The translations under genes were made by a program, and so were the position numbers. A DNA stretch of 40,813 nt from Oscillatoriaceae cyanobacterium Prado104 (GTDB taxonomy: Bacteria; Cyanobacteriota; Cyanobacteriia; Cyanobacteriales; Microcoleaceae). Shown here piece after piece: positions 6,498 to 16,122 of this stretch (position 1 is the first letter of the stretch; each line of letters opens with the position of its first letter). Location of the stretch: assembly GCA_025454405.1 (NCBI GenBank), contig JALOON010000119.1, positions 1-40,813 on the forward strand, given 5' to 3'. Below the pieces are notes generated by a model. That model was not told where the DNA came from. It saw only the letters and a list, made by a program, of their open reading frames with translations, and ran no database searches.

Positions 6498-9400
6498 ATG
6501 ACAGCAGACAAAAGTGGACTCAGCATCAGCAGTCTCTCAATCCGCCGCCACATCGGCACCCTCATGCTGACACTGGCAATTATAGTCGTAGGCATTTTCT
6601 ACATCACCCAACTGCCTGTTGACTTGCTACCCTCCATCACCTATCCCCGCATCGGCGTGCGCCTCGATGCCCCCGGAGTCTCCCCCGAAGTAGCAGTTGA
6701 CGAAGTTACCCGCCCCCTCGAACAAGGACTTTCCGCCACCGAAGGCGTTATCCAAGTTTTTTCCCGTACCCGCGAAGGACAAGTCAGCGTCGATTTATTC
6801 TTCAAACCCGGCGGCAACATCGACCAAGCCCTCAACGACGCCACCGCCGCCGTCAACCGCATCCGCAACCGACTTCCCGATACAGTTGAATCGCCAAATC
6901 TGTTCAAATTCGATCCTTCCCAACAGCCAGTTTACGAATTTGCCCTCACTTCAAACGCCCTGCGAGGGGTAGATTTGCGCGTATTTGCCGATGAAGAATT
7001 GGCCCGCGAACTAAATGTAATTCCAGGGGTAGCAGCAGTTGATGTTTCGGGCGGCGTGCAAGAAGAAATTCAAGTAAATATTGACTTAAATCGCTTGCAA
7101 TCTTTGGGAGTTAGCGTTTCCGATGTTTTAAACGCCCTCGAAGCCCGCAATATCGATACTTCCGGCGGGCGATTGCGGCAAGAAGCTGCAGAACCTTTAA
7201 CTCGCACAGTCGGGCGATTTCGGACTGCAAAAGAAATTCAAGAACTTTCTTTTCAAGCATCAGGAACCAACCCGCCGAGGCGCGTTTTTTTGCGGGATTT
7301 TGCAAAGGTAATTGACGGGACTGAAGAAGAACGAGTTAAGGTATTTCTCAATCAAAAAGCGGCTGTCAAAGTTACGATTCAAAAGCAGCCGGATGCCAAT
7401 ACCATCTCAGTTGTTGATGCCATCAAACAGCGCCTGGAAGAATTAAAAACATCCGGCGGGCTTCCCGAAGGCACCACAATAGTCAATACTTTCGACGAGT
7501 CTAAATTCATCCGCGATTCTATCAACAACGTCGTCTTTTCCGGTTTGACGGGGGCTGTGTTAGCTGGCGCGGCGGTTTTCCTCTTCCTCGCTTCCCTGCG
7601 CCAAACTTTAATTATTGTTTTGGCAATTCCCCTGGCAACTTTAATGGCGATTATTTTGATGGGATTGTTTAACCTATCTCTCAATGTCTTCAGTTTGGGC
7701 GGTTTGGCTTTGGGGGTGGGAATTGTGGTCGATAACTCGATCGTGATGCTGGAAAATATTGTTGAAGGAACCAGCAAGAAAAACCATCCCAACGGCAAGC
7801 GCTTGAACGACAAACAGTTAATACAGCAAGCCGAAAAAAGCAGTCAAGAATTAGAATCTGCTTTATTGGCTTCGACGATGACTAACTTAGTTGCCGTACT
7901 TCCATTTTTGCTGATCGGCGGCTTAGTTTCCTTGCTGTTTAATGAATTAATTCTCACTATCAGTTTTGCTGTTGCCGGTTCTTTAATTATCGGTTTGACA
8001 GTCGTACCGATGATGGCTTCCCGATTGTTGGCTGTGAGGGTATCCAGCGGTTTGAGCAACTTTTGGCCGCTGCGGGCGTTCGATCGAGCGTTTAACAGCG
8101 CTGCTGCGGGTTACGGTAAATTCTTATCGGGGATATTGCGCTGGCGGTTAATTGTAATTGTGTTGGCTGTTGTGTTATTGGGCGGCAGCAGTTGGCAGAT
8201 GGCGGGTCGAATTCCCCAGGAAATATTGCCTCGAATTAATACAGGTCAAGCTAGATTGTTTGCTTTGTTCCCTGCAGGAACTAATTTAGAAACCAATCAA
8301 AGAGTGATGGCCCAAGCTGATAAAATTTTCCTCAGCCAGCCGGAAACTCAATACACTTTAACTACTGTGGGCGGGTTGTTGTTCGGCAACAATACGATCG
8401 AAAATTTACTGAGAGGAGGCTGCAATATTACCCTAAAACCGGGCAGCAATACTTTAGCTTTTGTCGAAAGACTGAATGAAGAATTGAAGAAAGTCGATTT
8501 GCCAAAAGGTACTCGATTGCGGCTGATTCCGGAAAACGTGCGGGGTTTGGTGTTAACTAATTCTCCGGTGCGCGGTGCGGAAGTGGATGTGATGCTGCAA
8601 GGAGAAAACGAGCAATTATTGTTGCAAGCCGGCCGCCAAGTTTTGGGAGTTTTGGAGGAAAAAGTAAAATTAGTTCGGTTCCGCCCGGATGTCGATCCGC
8701 CGCAACAGGAAGTGCAGATCCGCCCGAATTGGGAACAAGCAGAAATCAACGGGTTGAGTGCGAGGCAAATTGGCGAGACAATTCAAACAGCAATTCAGGG
8801 TTCCGTACCGACGCAATTGCAGCGGGGCAACCGTTTGGTAGATGTGCGAGTCCAGTTCGATCGCGCTTCAGTTCAGTCAATTTCGGAACTGAAATTTATT
8901 CCTTTAACTGCTAGGAATAATACTTTAATTCGGTTGGGCGATGTGGCGAATATTGAATTAGGAAAAGCGCCGGGAGAAATTCAAAGACTCAACCAGCGGC
9001 AAGTTTTCTTAATTGCCGGAAACCTGAATCGGGGCGCGAGTTTGGGCGATGCCTTAAAACAAGTAAATGCTGTTTTGGCGGACATCAAATTGCCGCCGGG
9101 AGTTCGTGTAATTCCGAGTGCGGCGGCAGATACTAACCGAGAATTGCAAAGTTCGCTGAAGATTTTAGGTGCATTGGCGGCATTTTTAGTATTTGTGGTA
9201 ATGGCGGTGCAGTACAATTCCCTTGTCGATCCACTGGTGATTATGCTGACAGTACCGCTGGCTTTGGCTGGGGGGATTTTGGGGCTGTTTGCTACTAAAA
9301 CTGCGATCGGGGCGACGGTGATTGTAGGTGCAATTTTGCTGGTGGGAATTGTGGTAAACAATGCGATTATTATGGTGGAGTTGGCGAACCAAATTCGGGA

Positions 9401-9716
9401 AGCGGAAGGGGTCGATCGAACTACAGCAATTCTCAGGGCGGCACCCCAACGTTTGCGGCCGATTTTGATGACAACTATTACCACAGTTTTGGGTTTATTT
9501 CCCCTAGCTTTGGGGATTGGAGATGGTTCGGAATTCTTGCAACCTTTGGGGGTTGTGGTGTTTTCTGGTTTGTCGCTGGCGACTTTGTTGACGCTGTTTA
9601 TTATTCCGTGTTTTTACATTTTGCTGCACGACTTTTTTGGGATGTTGGCGGGGAAGAAGCGGCCGCAGGTGGTGGCGATGCCGGTGCAGAAAAGGAGGGG
9701 GAAAACTACGAATTGA
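6498..9716 (+). CDS. RND-family efflux pump inner-membrane subunit (AcrB-like)
   Basis: Full-length (1072 aa) proton-driven RND transporter. The first membrane helix (about residues 20-40) is followed by a large periplasmic loop, helices 2-6 (about 340-540), a second loop and the final helices from about 880. The proton-relay helix reads GVGIVVDNSIVMLEN, with Asp412 followed by Asn rather than the second Asp of AcrB, a variant common in this branch. VVPM near 500 and GIVVNNAIIMVELANQIR near 950 are further family marks. Substrate cannot be told. No membrane-fusion partner or TolC gene is adjacent, so it must use partners encoded elsewhere. The start lies on heptamer repeats without a visible ribosome site. 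Confidence 0.92.
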   Translation: MTADKSGLSISSLSIRRHIGTLMLTLAIIVVGIFYITQLPVDLLPSITYPRIGVRLDAPGVSPEVAVDEVTRPLEQGLSATEGVIQVFSRTREGQVSVDLFFKPGGNIDQALNDATAAVNRIRNRLPDTVESPNLFKFDPSQQPVYEFALTSNALRGVDLRVFADEELARELNVIPGVAAVDVSGGVQEEIQVNIDLNRLQSLGVSVSDVLNALEARNIDTSGGRLRQEAAEPLTRTVGRFRTAKEIQELSFQASGTNPPRRVFLRDFAKVIDGTEEERVKVFLNQKAAVKVTIQKQPDANTISVVDAIKQRLEELKTSGGLPEGTTIVNTFDESKFIRDSINNVVFSGLTGAVLAGAAVFLFLASLRQTLIIVLAIPLATLMAIILMGLFNLSLNVFSLGGLALGVGIVVDNSIVMLENIVEGTSKKNHPNGKRLNDKQLIQQAEKSSQELESALLASTMTNLVAVLPFLLIGGLVSLLFNELILTISFAVAGSLIIGLTVVPMMASRLLAVRVSSGLSNFWPLRAFDRAFNSAAAGYGKFLSGILRWRLIVIVLAVVLLGGSSWQMAGRIPQEILPRINTGQARLFALFPAGTNLETNQRVMAQADKIFLSQPETQYTLTTVGGLLFGNNTIENLLRGGCNITLKPGSNTLAFVERLNEELKKVDLPKGTRLRLIPENVRGLVLTNSPVRGAEVDVMLQGENEQLLLQAGRQVLGVLEEKVKLVRFRPDVDPPQQEVQIRPNWEQAEINGLSARQIGETIQTAIQGSVPTQLQRGNRLVDVRVQFDRASVQSISELKFIPLTARNNTLIRLGDVANIELGKAPGEIQRLNQRQVFLIAGNLNRGASLGDALKQVNAVLADIKLPPGVRVIPSAAADTNRELQSSLKILGALAAFLVFVVMAVQYNSLVDPLVIMLTVPLALAGGILGLFATKTAIGATVIVGAILLVGIVVNNAIIMVELANQIREAEGVDRTTAILRAAPQRLRPILMTTITTVLGLFPLALGIGDGSEFLQPLGVVVFSGLSLATLLTLFIIPCFYILLHDFFGMLAGKKRPQVVAMPVQKRRGKTTN

Positions 9717-10155
9717 TGATTGTAGGGCGCGCGCCTTGCGATTTGAGTGCGTTTTCTCAATGTCCGGCGCGGGTTTAAATGCCCGCCTCATAGCGAAGAT
9801 CCGGCGGGGGTTTAAACCCCCGCCTCATAGCGAAAGTCGGTTAAAAACCGACTGGAAATTGCGAGGGAAAGCGCGATCGATTTTAGTCTGATTTATATCA
9901 AGTCCGATGCTCGATCGAAATTAGCGTAATTCCTGTAGGGGCACCTTCACCAATAACCTTAAAAGATACAGACAGGTTAAATAAACCCGCCCCCACCCGG
10001 CGAGAAAATCCTTTATTAACTGTAGATTGCCAGGAAAAGCGCGATCTAATTCAGTCCTCTTTCAGAGGACTTTGGCTATGAGACAGGGGTTTGCAACCCC
10101 TGTCGGAATGCGGCACTCACAAACAATACCGACACCGCACTATAATTAAGCGATA
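9717..10155. repeat. cluster of palindromes after the RND gene
   Basis: Several hairpins lie in about 340 bases: GCGGGTTTAAATGCCCGC-like at 9768-9786; a perfect 22-base palindrome of GGCGGGGGTTTAAA type at 9803-9824; AGTCGGTT/AACCGACT at 9835-9853; CAGTCCTCT/AGAGGACT near 10052-10071; and GACAGGGGTT/AACCCCTGTC at 10083-10105. The first two share the tail CTCATAGCGAA, so they are copies of one unit. They may stop transcription of the pump gene, but lack T-runs. No gene is seen. Confidence 0.7.
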
Positions 10156-10184
10156 TTGACATGACCAACTACTTATGTTACAAT
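10156..10184 (+). promoter_or_regulatory. sigma-70 type promoter of rtcB
   Basis: A perfect -35 box TTGACA (10156-10161) and a -10 box TACAAT (10179-10184) are separated by exactly 17 bases. Transcription would start near 10191, giving a leader of about 34 bases before the rtcB ATG. Confidence 0.7.
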
Positions 10185-10224
10185 AATACTACAAATTCAA
10201 CAAATAACATAAATTCGTATCAAA

Positions 10225-11406
10225 ATGCCCTACGAAAAATTAGACATATCCACCCCAACACCAGTGCTATCTTGGGCAAATCACGCCCTGGGCGACCAAG
10301 AAATCAAGATGGCAGAAAACGTAGCATCTTTGCCCTTTGTCTTCAAACACGTCGCCCTCATGCCCGATGTACATTTAGGAAAAGGTGCTTTAGTCGGTTC
10401 GGTAATTGCTACAAAAGAAGCGATTATTCCGGCTGCTGTGGGCGTGGATATTGGTTGCGGAATGGCTGCCATAAAAATGCCATTAAAAGCTAACAAATTA
10501 GAAGGCAAACTCAAACAAATCCGCCTCGATATCGAAGCAGCAATTCCGGTGGGATTTGCCGAAAATAAAGAAGTAGAAAAAGCTGTAACTAACTGGCAGG
10601 GATGGCAAGAGTTTAAAGAACTTCATCCCGGCGTGCAGCGTCAAGATAATAAAGCCTTAAAACAATTGGGTTCCCTCGGTGGCGGCAATCATTTTATTGA
10701 AGTTTGCGTCGATACAGAAAACTTTGTGTGGCTGATGCTGCATTCCGGTTCCCGCGGCATTGGCAATTTGCTGGCTCAAAATCATATCGATACTGCTAAA
10801 GATTTAGCTAAACTGGCACAAATTAATCTGGCTGACAAAGATTTGGCTTATTTTGTAGCGGGTACGCCGCAGTTTGCTGCTTATTGGCACGATTTGCAGT
10901 GGGCGCAGGATTACGCTCGTTTTAACCGCGATGTGATGATGAATCGGTTTAAGAAAATTGTCGAAAAGCATCTCGCAGGCGGCAAAGTTACTAAGCCTCT
11001 CTTAGAAGTGAATTGCCACCACAACTACGCGGAAAAAGAGGTGCATTTTGGCGAGGAAGTGTATGTTACTCGCAAGGGTGCCGTGCGCGCGGATGTTGAA
11101 GATTACGGGATTATTCCGGGTTCGATGGGGGCGAAATCTTTCATTGTTAAAGGTAAGGGAAATGTTGAAAGTTATTGTTCTTGCAGTCACGGTGCGGGCA
11201 GGTTAATGTCGCGGCATAAAGCAAAGAATGTATTTACTCTCGACGATTTTCTGCGGCAGACTGAGGGGGTTGAGTGCCGCAAAGAAGAGCAGTTTTTAGA
11301 TGAAATTCCAGGCGCTTACAAGCCGATTGATGAGGTGATGCAGCAGCAGTCGGATTTGGTGGAAGTTGTGGCAACTTTGAAGCAGGTGGTTTGCGTGAAA
11401 GGGTGA
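10225..11406 (+). CDS. rtcB: RtcB-family RNA ligase
   Basis: RtcB joins 2',3'-cyclic phosphate (or 3'-phosphate) and 5'-OH RNA ends using GTP and Mn, in tRNA splicing or repair. The metal and guanylate residues are all visible: VGVDIGCGM (Asp75, Cys78), GGGNHF (His156), LHSGSRG (His173), NCHHN (265-266), PGSMG (298-302) and CSHGAGR (His322, the residue that takes GMP). It has 393 aa, close to the usual ~400. It has its own promoter and no RtcA or archease neighbour. In bacteria its role is mostly RNA repair; the cyanobacterial substrate is not known. Confidence 0.93.
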   Translation: MPYEKLDISTPTPVLSWANHALGDQEIKMAENVASLPFVFKHVALMPDVHLGKGALVGSVIATKEAIIPAAVGVDIGCGMAAIKMPLKANKLEGKLKQIRLDIEAAIPVGFAENKEVEKAVTNWQGWQEFKELHPGVQRQDNKALKQLGSLGGGNHFIEVCVDTENFVWLMLHSGSRGIGNLLAQNHIDTAKDLAKLAQINLADKDLAYFVAGTPQFAAYWHDLQWAQDYARFNRDVMMNRFKKIVEKHLAGGKVTKPLLEVNCHHNYAEKEVHFGEEVYVTRKGAVRADVEDYGIIPGSMGAKSFIVKGKGNVESYCSCSHGAGRLMSRHKAKNVFTLDDFLRQTEGVECRKEEQFLDEIPGAYKPIDEVMQQQSDLVEVVATLKQVVCVKG

Positions 11407-11719
11407 GGGCGATAATTTGCTTCGATCGCCCGATCGAATTTCTGATGGTACACTCATAGGTACGAGTCGATCTAGTCAGGACTTACGCAACTAGCACATG
11501 GCGGGCGAGCGATTCCATATTTCTTGGTGTCTCTGAACTTTTTTTGACCTGAATCTTTACGTTAATAATAGTGCGAGTGTCCCCGCAGGCGATCGATGTT
11601 TATTAGTGCGAGCGATGCTCCCGATCGATTTATGTTCGATATTAGGGTCGATCGACCCAAAATCATATAAGTTCTGTTCTATACAAATCAAATCTTAAGA
11701 ATTACTTTATAAACTGCTT

Positions 11720-11760
11720 GTTAACCGTCTGTTTATCCAATTCAGGTTGCTTCTTAACCT
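11720..11760 (+). promoter_or_regulatory. possible Pho box
   Basis: Octamers spaced exactly 11 bases apart begin at 11720 (GTTAACCG), 11731 (GTTTATCC), 11742 (TCAGGTTG, poor) and 11753 (CTTAACCT, perfect). The cyanobacterial PhoB/SphR site is a set of YTTAAYYW octamers with 3-base spacers. Two of four fit well. The downstream gene is a phosphodiesterase/phytase-like protein, which supports phosphate control. Confidence 0.35.
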
Positions 11761-11842
11761 ACCTTCGCAGTTAAATTTTCTAGGACGCTCGCGATCGCGA
11801 CAACTATCAAAGGAAACCCGATCGAAACTCACAAAAAGTAAG

Positions 11843-11974
11843 GTTTGCAGTCAGGACTTTAGTCCTTTGAATCTGCGGACTTAAGCCCGCATTACTGACA
11901 TCTTGCGCCAGAGTCAGAAACCGGGTTTCTGGCAAAGATTGTTGGGAATGGTGCAAGATCTCAACACTACAAAC
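11843..11974. repeat. MITE-like element, 132 bp
   Basis: The ends are GTTTGCAGT and ACTACAAAC, inverted with one mismatch. The interior has AGGACTTTAGTCCT and CGGACTTAAGCCCG hairpins and the palindrome AGAAACCGGGTTTCT, the same parts and order as the element at 15798-15990. It lies between the possible Pho box and the phytase/GDPD gene. Confidence 0.65.
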
Positions 11975-12041
11975 TGTTGCGATCGCAGGTAATCGATCGG
12001 ACGCGATCTGAGTCCCGCAAATTAATTTTAAACCTAAAACG

Positions 12042-15000
12042 ATGGCTCAACTCGAAGGATTTGCTTTATTGCCCGCCGATACCTTTGCCGGCGGCCCTCC
12101 CTCAGGTTCGAGGGCAACAGATTTAGGCGGCCCTTTTCCCGCCCAACCAGTTCAAGGATTTAGCGGCGTGCAATTTACCGCCGATCGAGGTTCTTTCTGG
12201 TTTTTGTCAGATAATGGCTTTGGCAGTAAAACAAATAGCCCCGATTATTTATTGCGATTGTATCGCCTGACACCTAGTTTTAGAGGCGATGGGGGCAATG
12301 GTACGGTAAATGTTAAAGATTTTATTTCGTTCTCCGATCCTGACAAAAAAGTTCCGTTTCCTATCGTCAACGAAGCGACTCCAGAAAGATTGTTAACAGG
12401 GGCAGACTTCGATGTCGAATCATTTGTTGTGGCTAAAGATGGCACTATTTGGGCGGGAGATGAATTCGGACCTTATTTATTGCATTTCGATGCCACAGGT
12501 AAACTTTTAGCAGCCCCAATAGCGACTCCCGATTTTAAAGATATTAAAACTCTAACTGGCGAAGTGCCGATCGTCATCGGACACCGCGGCGCTAGCGGTT
12601 ATCGGCCGGAACATACGCTAGCAGCTTACGAATTGGCGATCGATATGGGGGCGAATTTTGTCGAACCCGATTTAGTTTCTACAAAGGACGGAGTTTTAAT
12701 TGCCCGCCACGAAAATGACATTTCTGGAACGACGGATGTAGCTAACCGCCCGGAATTTACCAGCCGCCGCACAACTAAATCTATTGACGGCGCACAAGTA
12801 ACAGGTTGGTTTACAGAAGATTTCACTTTAGCTGAACTAAAAACTCTCCGCGCTAAGGAAAGTTTGGCATTTCGCGACCAAAGTTTCAATGGTTTGTTTG
12901 AAATTCCCACCCTGCAAGAAATTATAGATTTAGTCAAGCGCAAAAGTACAGAAACAGGTCGCACGATCGGTCTTTATCCAGAGACAAAACACCCGACTTA
13001 CTTTGATTCGATCGGATTATCTCTCGAAGAACCTTTAGTCAGAGTTCTCAAAGCCAACGGCTACGATCGTAAAGATTCTCCCGTCTTCATCCAGTCCTTT
13101 GAAGTAGGTAATTTAAAAGATTTAAATCGGCTGATTGATGTGCCGCTAGTTCAATTGCTGGATGCAGTTGATGTCGGTCCGGATGGCAGGCTAATTGAGA
13201 ATCAACCTTTTGATTTTACACTCAGGGGCGATCGGCGCACCTACGGCGATTTGCGGACTCCTCAAGGCTTGGCAGAAATTGCTACCTATGCCGATGGAAT
13301 TGGCCCTTGGAAACGGATGATTGTTTCTGTTGATGCCAACAATAATACCCTACCACCTACAAGTTTAGTTCGAGATGCCCATGCAGCAGGCTTGTTGGTA
13401 CATCCCTATACTTTCCGCAACGAATCGCGATATTTGGCTGCGAATTATCGCAATAATCCTCAAGCAGAATACGAGCAATTTTTCAACTTGGGAGTAGATG
13501 GATTATTTAGCGATTTTCCCAACACCGCAGTAGCAGCGCGACAAACAACTCTATTTCCGAATTTAGTTCGATCGCCCGACAATCCCAACGTTTTATCCGG
13601 TCAAGCAACATCAAATCTCGCTCGATCGAGAGGCTACGAAGGACTGGCAATTAATCCTCAAAAAACCACCCTCTACGCTCTTTTGGAAGGTCCGGTTGCA
13701 GGAGATAGAACGGATGCACTGCGCATCAATCAATTCGATTTAACCACCAAACAATTTACAGGAATTGCAGGCCGCTACCGTTTGGAAACTGCAGGAAATG
13801 CGATCGGAGATTTGACAGCGATTAATGAAAACGAGTTCCTAGTTATCGAAAGAGATAACAGACAGGGAAACGAAGCGCAACTCAAAAAAGTCTTCAAGAT
13901 TAATCTAGCGCAAAAAGATGCGAACGGTTTTGCAGCTAAAGAAGAAGTTGCTGATTTGCTAAACATCCGCGATCCGCAGGATTTAAATGGCGATCGCATC
14001 ACTACTTTTCGATTTCCTTTCGTAACAATTGAAAATGTCTTAGCGATCGATCGCGACACGATTCTAGTAGCAAATGACAACAATTTTCGAGGCGGTGCAG
14101 GTCGTCCGCCGGCACCGGATCAAAATGAATTTTTGCTGCTAAAATTAGATAGACCGCTGAATCTAGATCCCAGAATTGCTAGCGGTGTTCCTGCTTCTCC
14201 TAGCACTCCACCAGCAATAAATATCAATCCCCAACAGTATCGGGCGACAACAATTCCGATCGCCAATTTAGCCAGATTAGCTAACAGTCCTGCCAATCAA
14301 GAAATTGCTTTTGGAGGTTTTTCGGGATTGCTTTATGAAGGTCGATCGCAGAATGGAAATTTACGCTTTCTCACCCACACGGATCGCGGACCGAATGCCG
14401 AACCGACTGATATTAATGGCGTGCGATCGCGACCTTTTGCTTTGCCAGATTTTCAACCAAGTTGGGTGAGATTTGAATTCAATCCGACAACAAATGCAAT
14501 TAGCAATTTACAGCGAATCGGACTGAGAAATAAGGACAATTCACCTTTAAGCGGGCTGCCAAATTTGCAAGGTCCGGCAGGTTTAGCGAATAGCGATGAA
14601 GTCGGAGTAGATGTTTTCGGCCGCACCTTAAAAAATGACCCCTTTGGTGTCGATTTAGAAGGAATTACTCGCGCCCCTGATGGCACTTACTGGATGGCAG
14701 ATGAATACCGACCGTCAATTTTACATTTCGATGCTACTGGGAAATTAATTGAACGGTACGTACCGAAAAGGTCGAATGTTTCTGGTGTGAATACAGGCGT
14801 GGAAGCGCTGCCGCGAGTCTACGGTCAACGACGCGCCAATCGAGGATTTGAAGCAATTGCTTATCAAAACGGTAAGGTTTATGCTTTTATCCAAAGTGCG
14901 ATCGATAATCCAGATACGGCTAATGATAGTAACTCGCGCAATTCACTCAATCTCAGAATTTTGGAATTCGATCCGGTTGCGAAGAGAACAACGGGCGAGT

Positions 15001-15761
15001 TTATTTATCGCTTAGACAGTCTCAATGCTGACAAAATTGGCGATGCTACATCCTTGGGTAACGGCAAATTTTTAGTTGTCGAACGGGATGATAATAGCGG
15101 ATCTGGGGCTTTTAAAAAAGTCTTCCAAATCGATCTAACTGGGGCGACAAATTTAAGTCAGGCAGATACAGCAGGTTTGAGAGGCAAAACCATCGAAAAT
15201 GCTTCTTTAAGCGAACTAACAGCAGCCGGAATTAAACCAGTCAGCAAAGAGTTATTCGTCGATTTAATTGCGGCCGGATACGATCCGAAAAACGAGGCGA
15301 AAGTCGAAGGACTCACGCTGTTGGAGAATGGAAGTTTAGCTGTGATTACAGACAATGACTTTGGCATTGGCGGCGCAACTTTAGATCCGATTACCGGACA
15401 GTTGACGCCCAAATTTCCTAACGATATTCCGTATTTAGGAATCGTTACTAACAACCAAAATTCGCTTCGGAGTTCGAGTGTTGATGTTCTTACGGGCATG
15501 ATCGGCGAGGGATTGACAGGTAGCAGAAATACTCTTGAAGAAAATGGCGGAACGGATATTTTTGCTGGTGAATTCCTCGGTCAAAATGGGAACATCATGA
15601 CTGATTTACTGGGTGGGGATATGAGTTCGATTTTCGCAACTGGTTTGGGAAATACAATATCGCCTGCTGGGGGATTTGCGACAGGTAACAATAGCAATTT
15701 ACTGTACGGTAATTTCGATCGGCCTAATTTCCCAGGTAGTGAAGCAATAACAATGCTTTAG
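12042..15761 (+). CDS. phytase-like esterase with inserted glycerophosphodiester phosphodiesterase domain
   Basis: A 1239-aa protein with two 'esterase-like activity of phytase' regions. The first starts at residue ~38 (GFSGVQFTADRGSFWFLSDN) and is interrupted at ~175 by a complete GDPD domain: VIGHRGASGYRPEHT (His181, Glu190), NFVEPDLVSTKDG (Glu208, Asp210), RHEN (His223), ending near 505 with GLFSDFPNT. The phytase-like fold then resumes (GYEGLAINP, ~535). A second copy covers about 735-1180 (FGGFSGLLYEG, TYWMADEYRP). GDPD enzymes split glycerophosphodiesters into an alcohol and glycerol-3-phosphate. No signal peptide is visible, although such substrates are usually extracellular; export by another route is inferred. 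The C-terminus is Gly/Asn-rich. Regulation by phosphate is suggested by the upstream octamers. Confidence 0.85.
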   Translation: MAQLEGFALLPADTFAGGPPSGSRATDLGGPFPAQPVQGFSGVQFTADRGSFWFLSDNGFGSKTNSPDYLLRLYRLTPSFRGDGGNGTVNVKDFISFSDPDKKVPFPIVNEATPERLLTGADFDVESFVVAKDGTIWAGDEFGPYLLHFDATGKLLAAPIATPDFKDIKTLTGEVPIVIGHRGASGYRPEHTLAAYELAIDMGANFVEPDLVSTKDGVLIARHENDISGTTDVANRPEFTSRRTTKSIDGAQVTGWFTEDFTLAELKTLRAKESLAFRDQSFNGLFEIPTLQEIIDLVKRKSTETGRTIGLYPETKHPTYFDSIGLSLEEPLVRVLKANGYDRKDSPVFIQSFEVGNLKDLNRLIDVPLVQLLDAVDVGPDGRLIENQPFDFTLRGDRRTYGDLRTPQGLAEIATYADGIGPWKRMIVSVDANNNTLPPTSLVRDAHAAGLLVHPYTFRNESRYLAANYRNNPQAEYEQFFNLGVDGLFSDFPNTAVAARQTTLFPNLVRSPDNPNVLSGQATSNLARSRGYEGLAINPQKTTLYALLEGPVAGDRTDALRINQFDLTTKQFTGIAGRYRLETAGNAIGDLTAINENEFLVIERDNRQGNEAQLKKVFKINLAQKDANGFAAKEEVADLLNIRDPQDLNGDRITTFRFPFVTIENVLAIDRDTILVANDNNFRGGAGRPPAPDQNEFLLLKLDRPLNLDPRIASGVPASPSTPPAININPQQYRATTIPIANLARLANSPANQEIAFGGFSGLLYEGRSQNGNLRFLTHTDRGPNAEPTDINGVRSRPFALPDFQPSWVRFEFNPTTNAISNLQRIGLRNKDNSPLSGLPNLQGPAGLANSDEVGVDVFGRTLKNDPFGVDLEGITRAPDGTYWMADEYRPSILHFDATGKLIERYVPKRSNVSGVNTGVEALPRVYGQRRANRGFEAIAYQNGKVYAFIQSAIDNPDTANDSNSRNSLNLRILEFDPVAKRTTGEFIYRLDSLNADKIGDATSLGNGKFLVVERDDNSGSGAFKKVFQIDLTGATNLSQADTAGLRGKTIENASLSELTAAGIKPVSKELFVDLIAAGYDPKNEAKVEGLTLLENGSLAVITDNDFGIGGATLDPITGQLTPKFPNDIPYLGIVTNNQNSLRSSSVDVLTGMIGEGLTGSRNTLEENGGTDIFAGEFLGQNGNIMTDLLGGDMSSIFATGLGNTISPAGGFATGNNSNLLYGNFDRPNFPGSEAITML

Positions 15762-16122
15762 CCCGCAAGCCCGCACGGACAGACTCTCAAATGTCAAGTT
15801 TGTAGTGAAGACTAAAGTCCTATCAATTTGCGGACTTTAGTCCTTACTACTGAAATCTTGCACCATTCTCAATAATCCCAAAGAAACCGGGTTTCTGGCA
15901 AAGACTCTGCACAAAAACATATATTTCTCGTAAGAAACCCGGTTTCTGGCTCGATTGCTGACTGGCGTATAAAATCTCAATACTACAAACTATTTTTATT
16001 ATCGATCGAACGTTGCGGAAAGAGTCGATCGATCCAATATCCCCAATACAAGTTCGATAACTCGTAATGCAGGCGATCGAACTCAATAAATTCTGTCTTG
16101 CAATATTTCACAAGAGGAAAAA
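15762..16122. other. spacer with second MITE-like element
   Basis: No gene. Most of it is the element at 15798-15990. The last part contains CGATCG words and ends in AAGAGGA seven bases before the ATPase ATG, a good ribosome site. Confidence 0.6.
15798..15990. repeat. MITE-like element, 193 bp
   Basis: Perfect 9-base inverted ends GTTTGTAGT (15798-15806) and ACTACAAAC (15982-15990). The interior carries AGTCC/GGACTTTAG pairings and two copies of the palindrome AGAAACC-n-GGTTTCT, one more than the 11843 element. No coding capacity, so it would need a transposase supplied elsewhere. Confidence 0.7.

Larger units (their letters stand above)
11407..12041. other. 635-base spacer: Pho-box-like repeats and MITE-like element
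   Basis: No gene. A GGGCGA/TCGCCC hairpin (11407-11431) follows rtcB. A CAGGACTTACGCA word (about 11477-11489), often found at cyanobacterial repeat ends, comes next. The 11-base-period repeats at 11720-11760 and the 132-bp element at 11843-11974 are listed separately. The last 65 bases before the next ATG have no strong ribosome site. Confidence 0.6.

Noticed and set aside
7731..7740. Asn413 after Asp412 in the RND proton relay as a damaging mutation
   Set aside because: VVDNS in this helix is a frequent natural variant in RND pumps, so it is not a sign of loss.
10161..10493. 110-aa frame overlapping the start of rtcB
   Set aside because: Out-of-frame shadow of rtcB that also covers its promoter.
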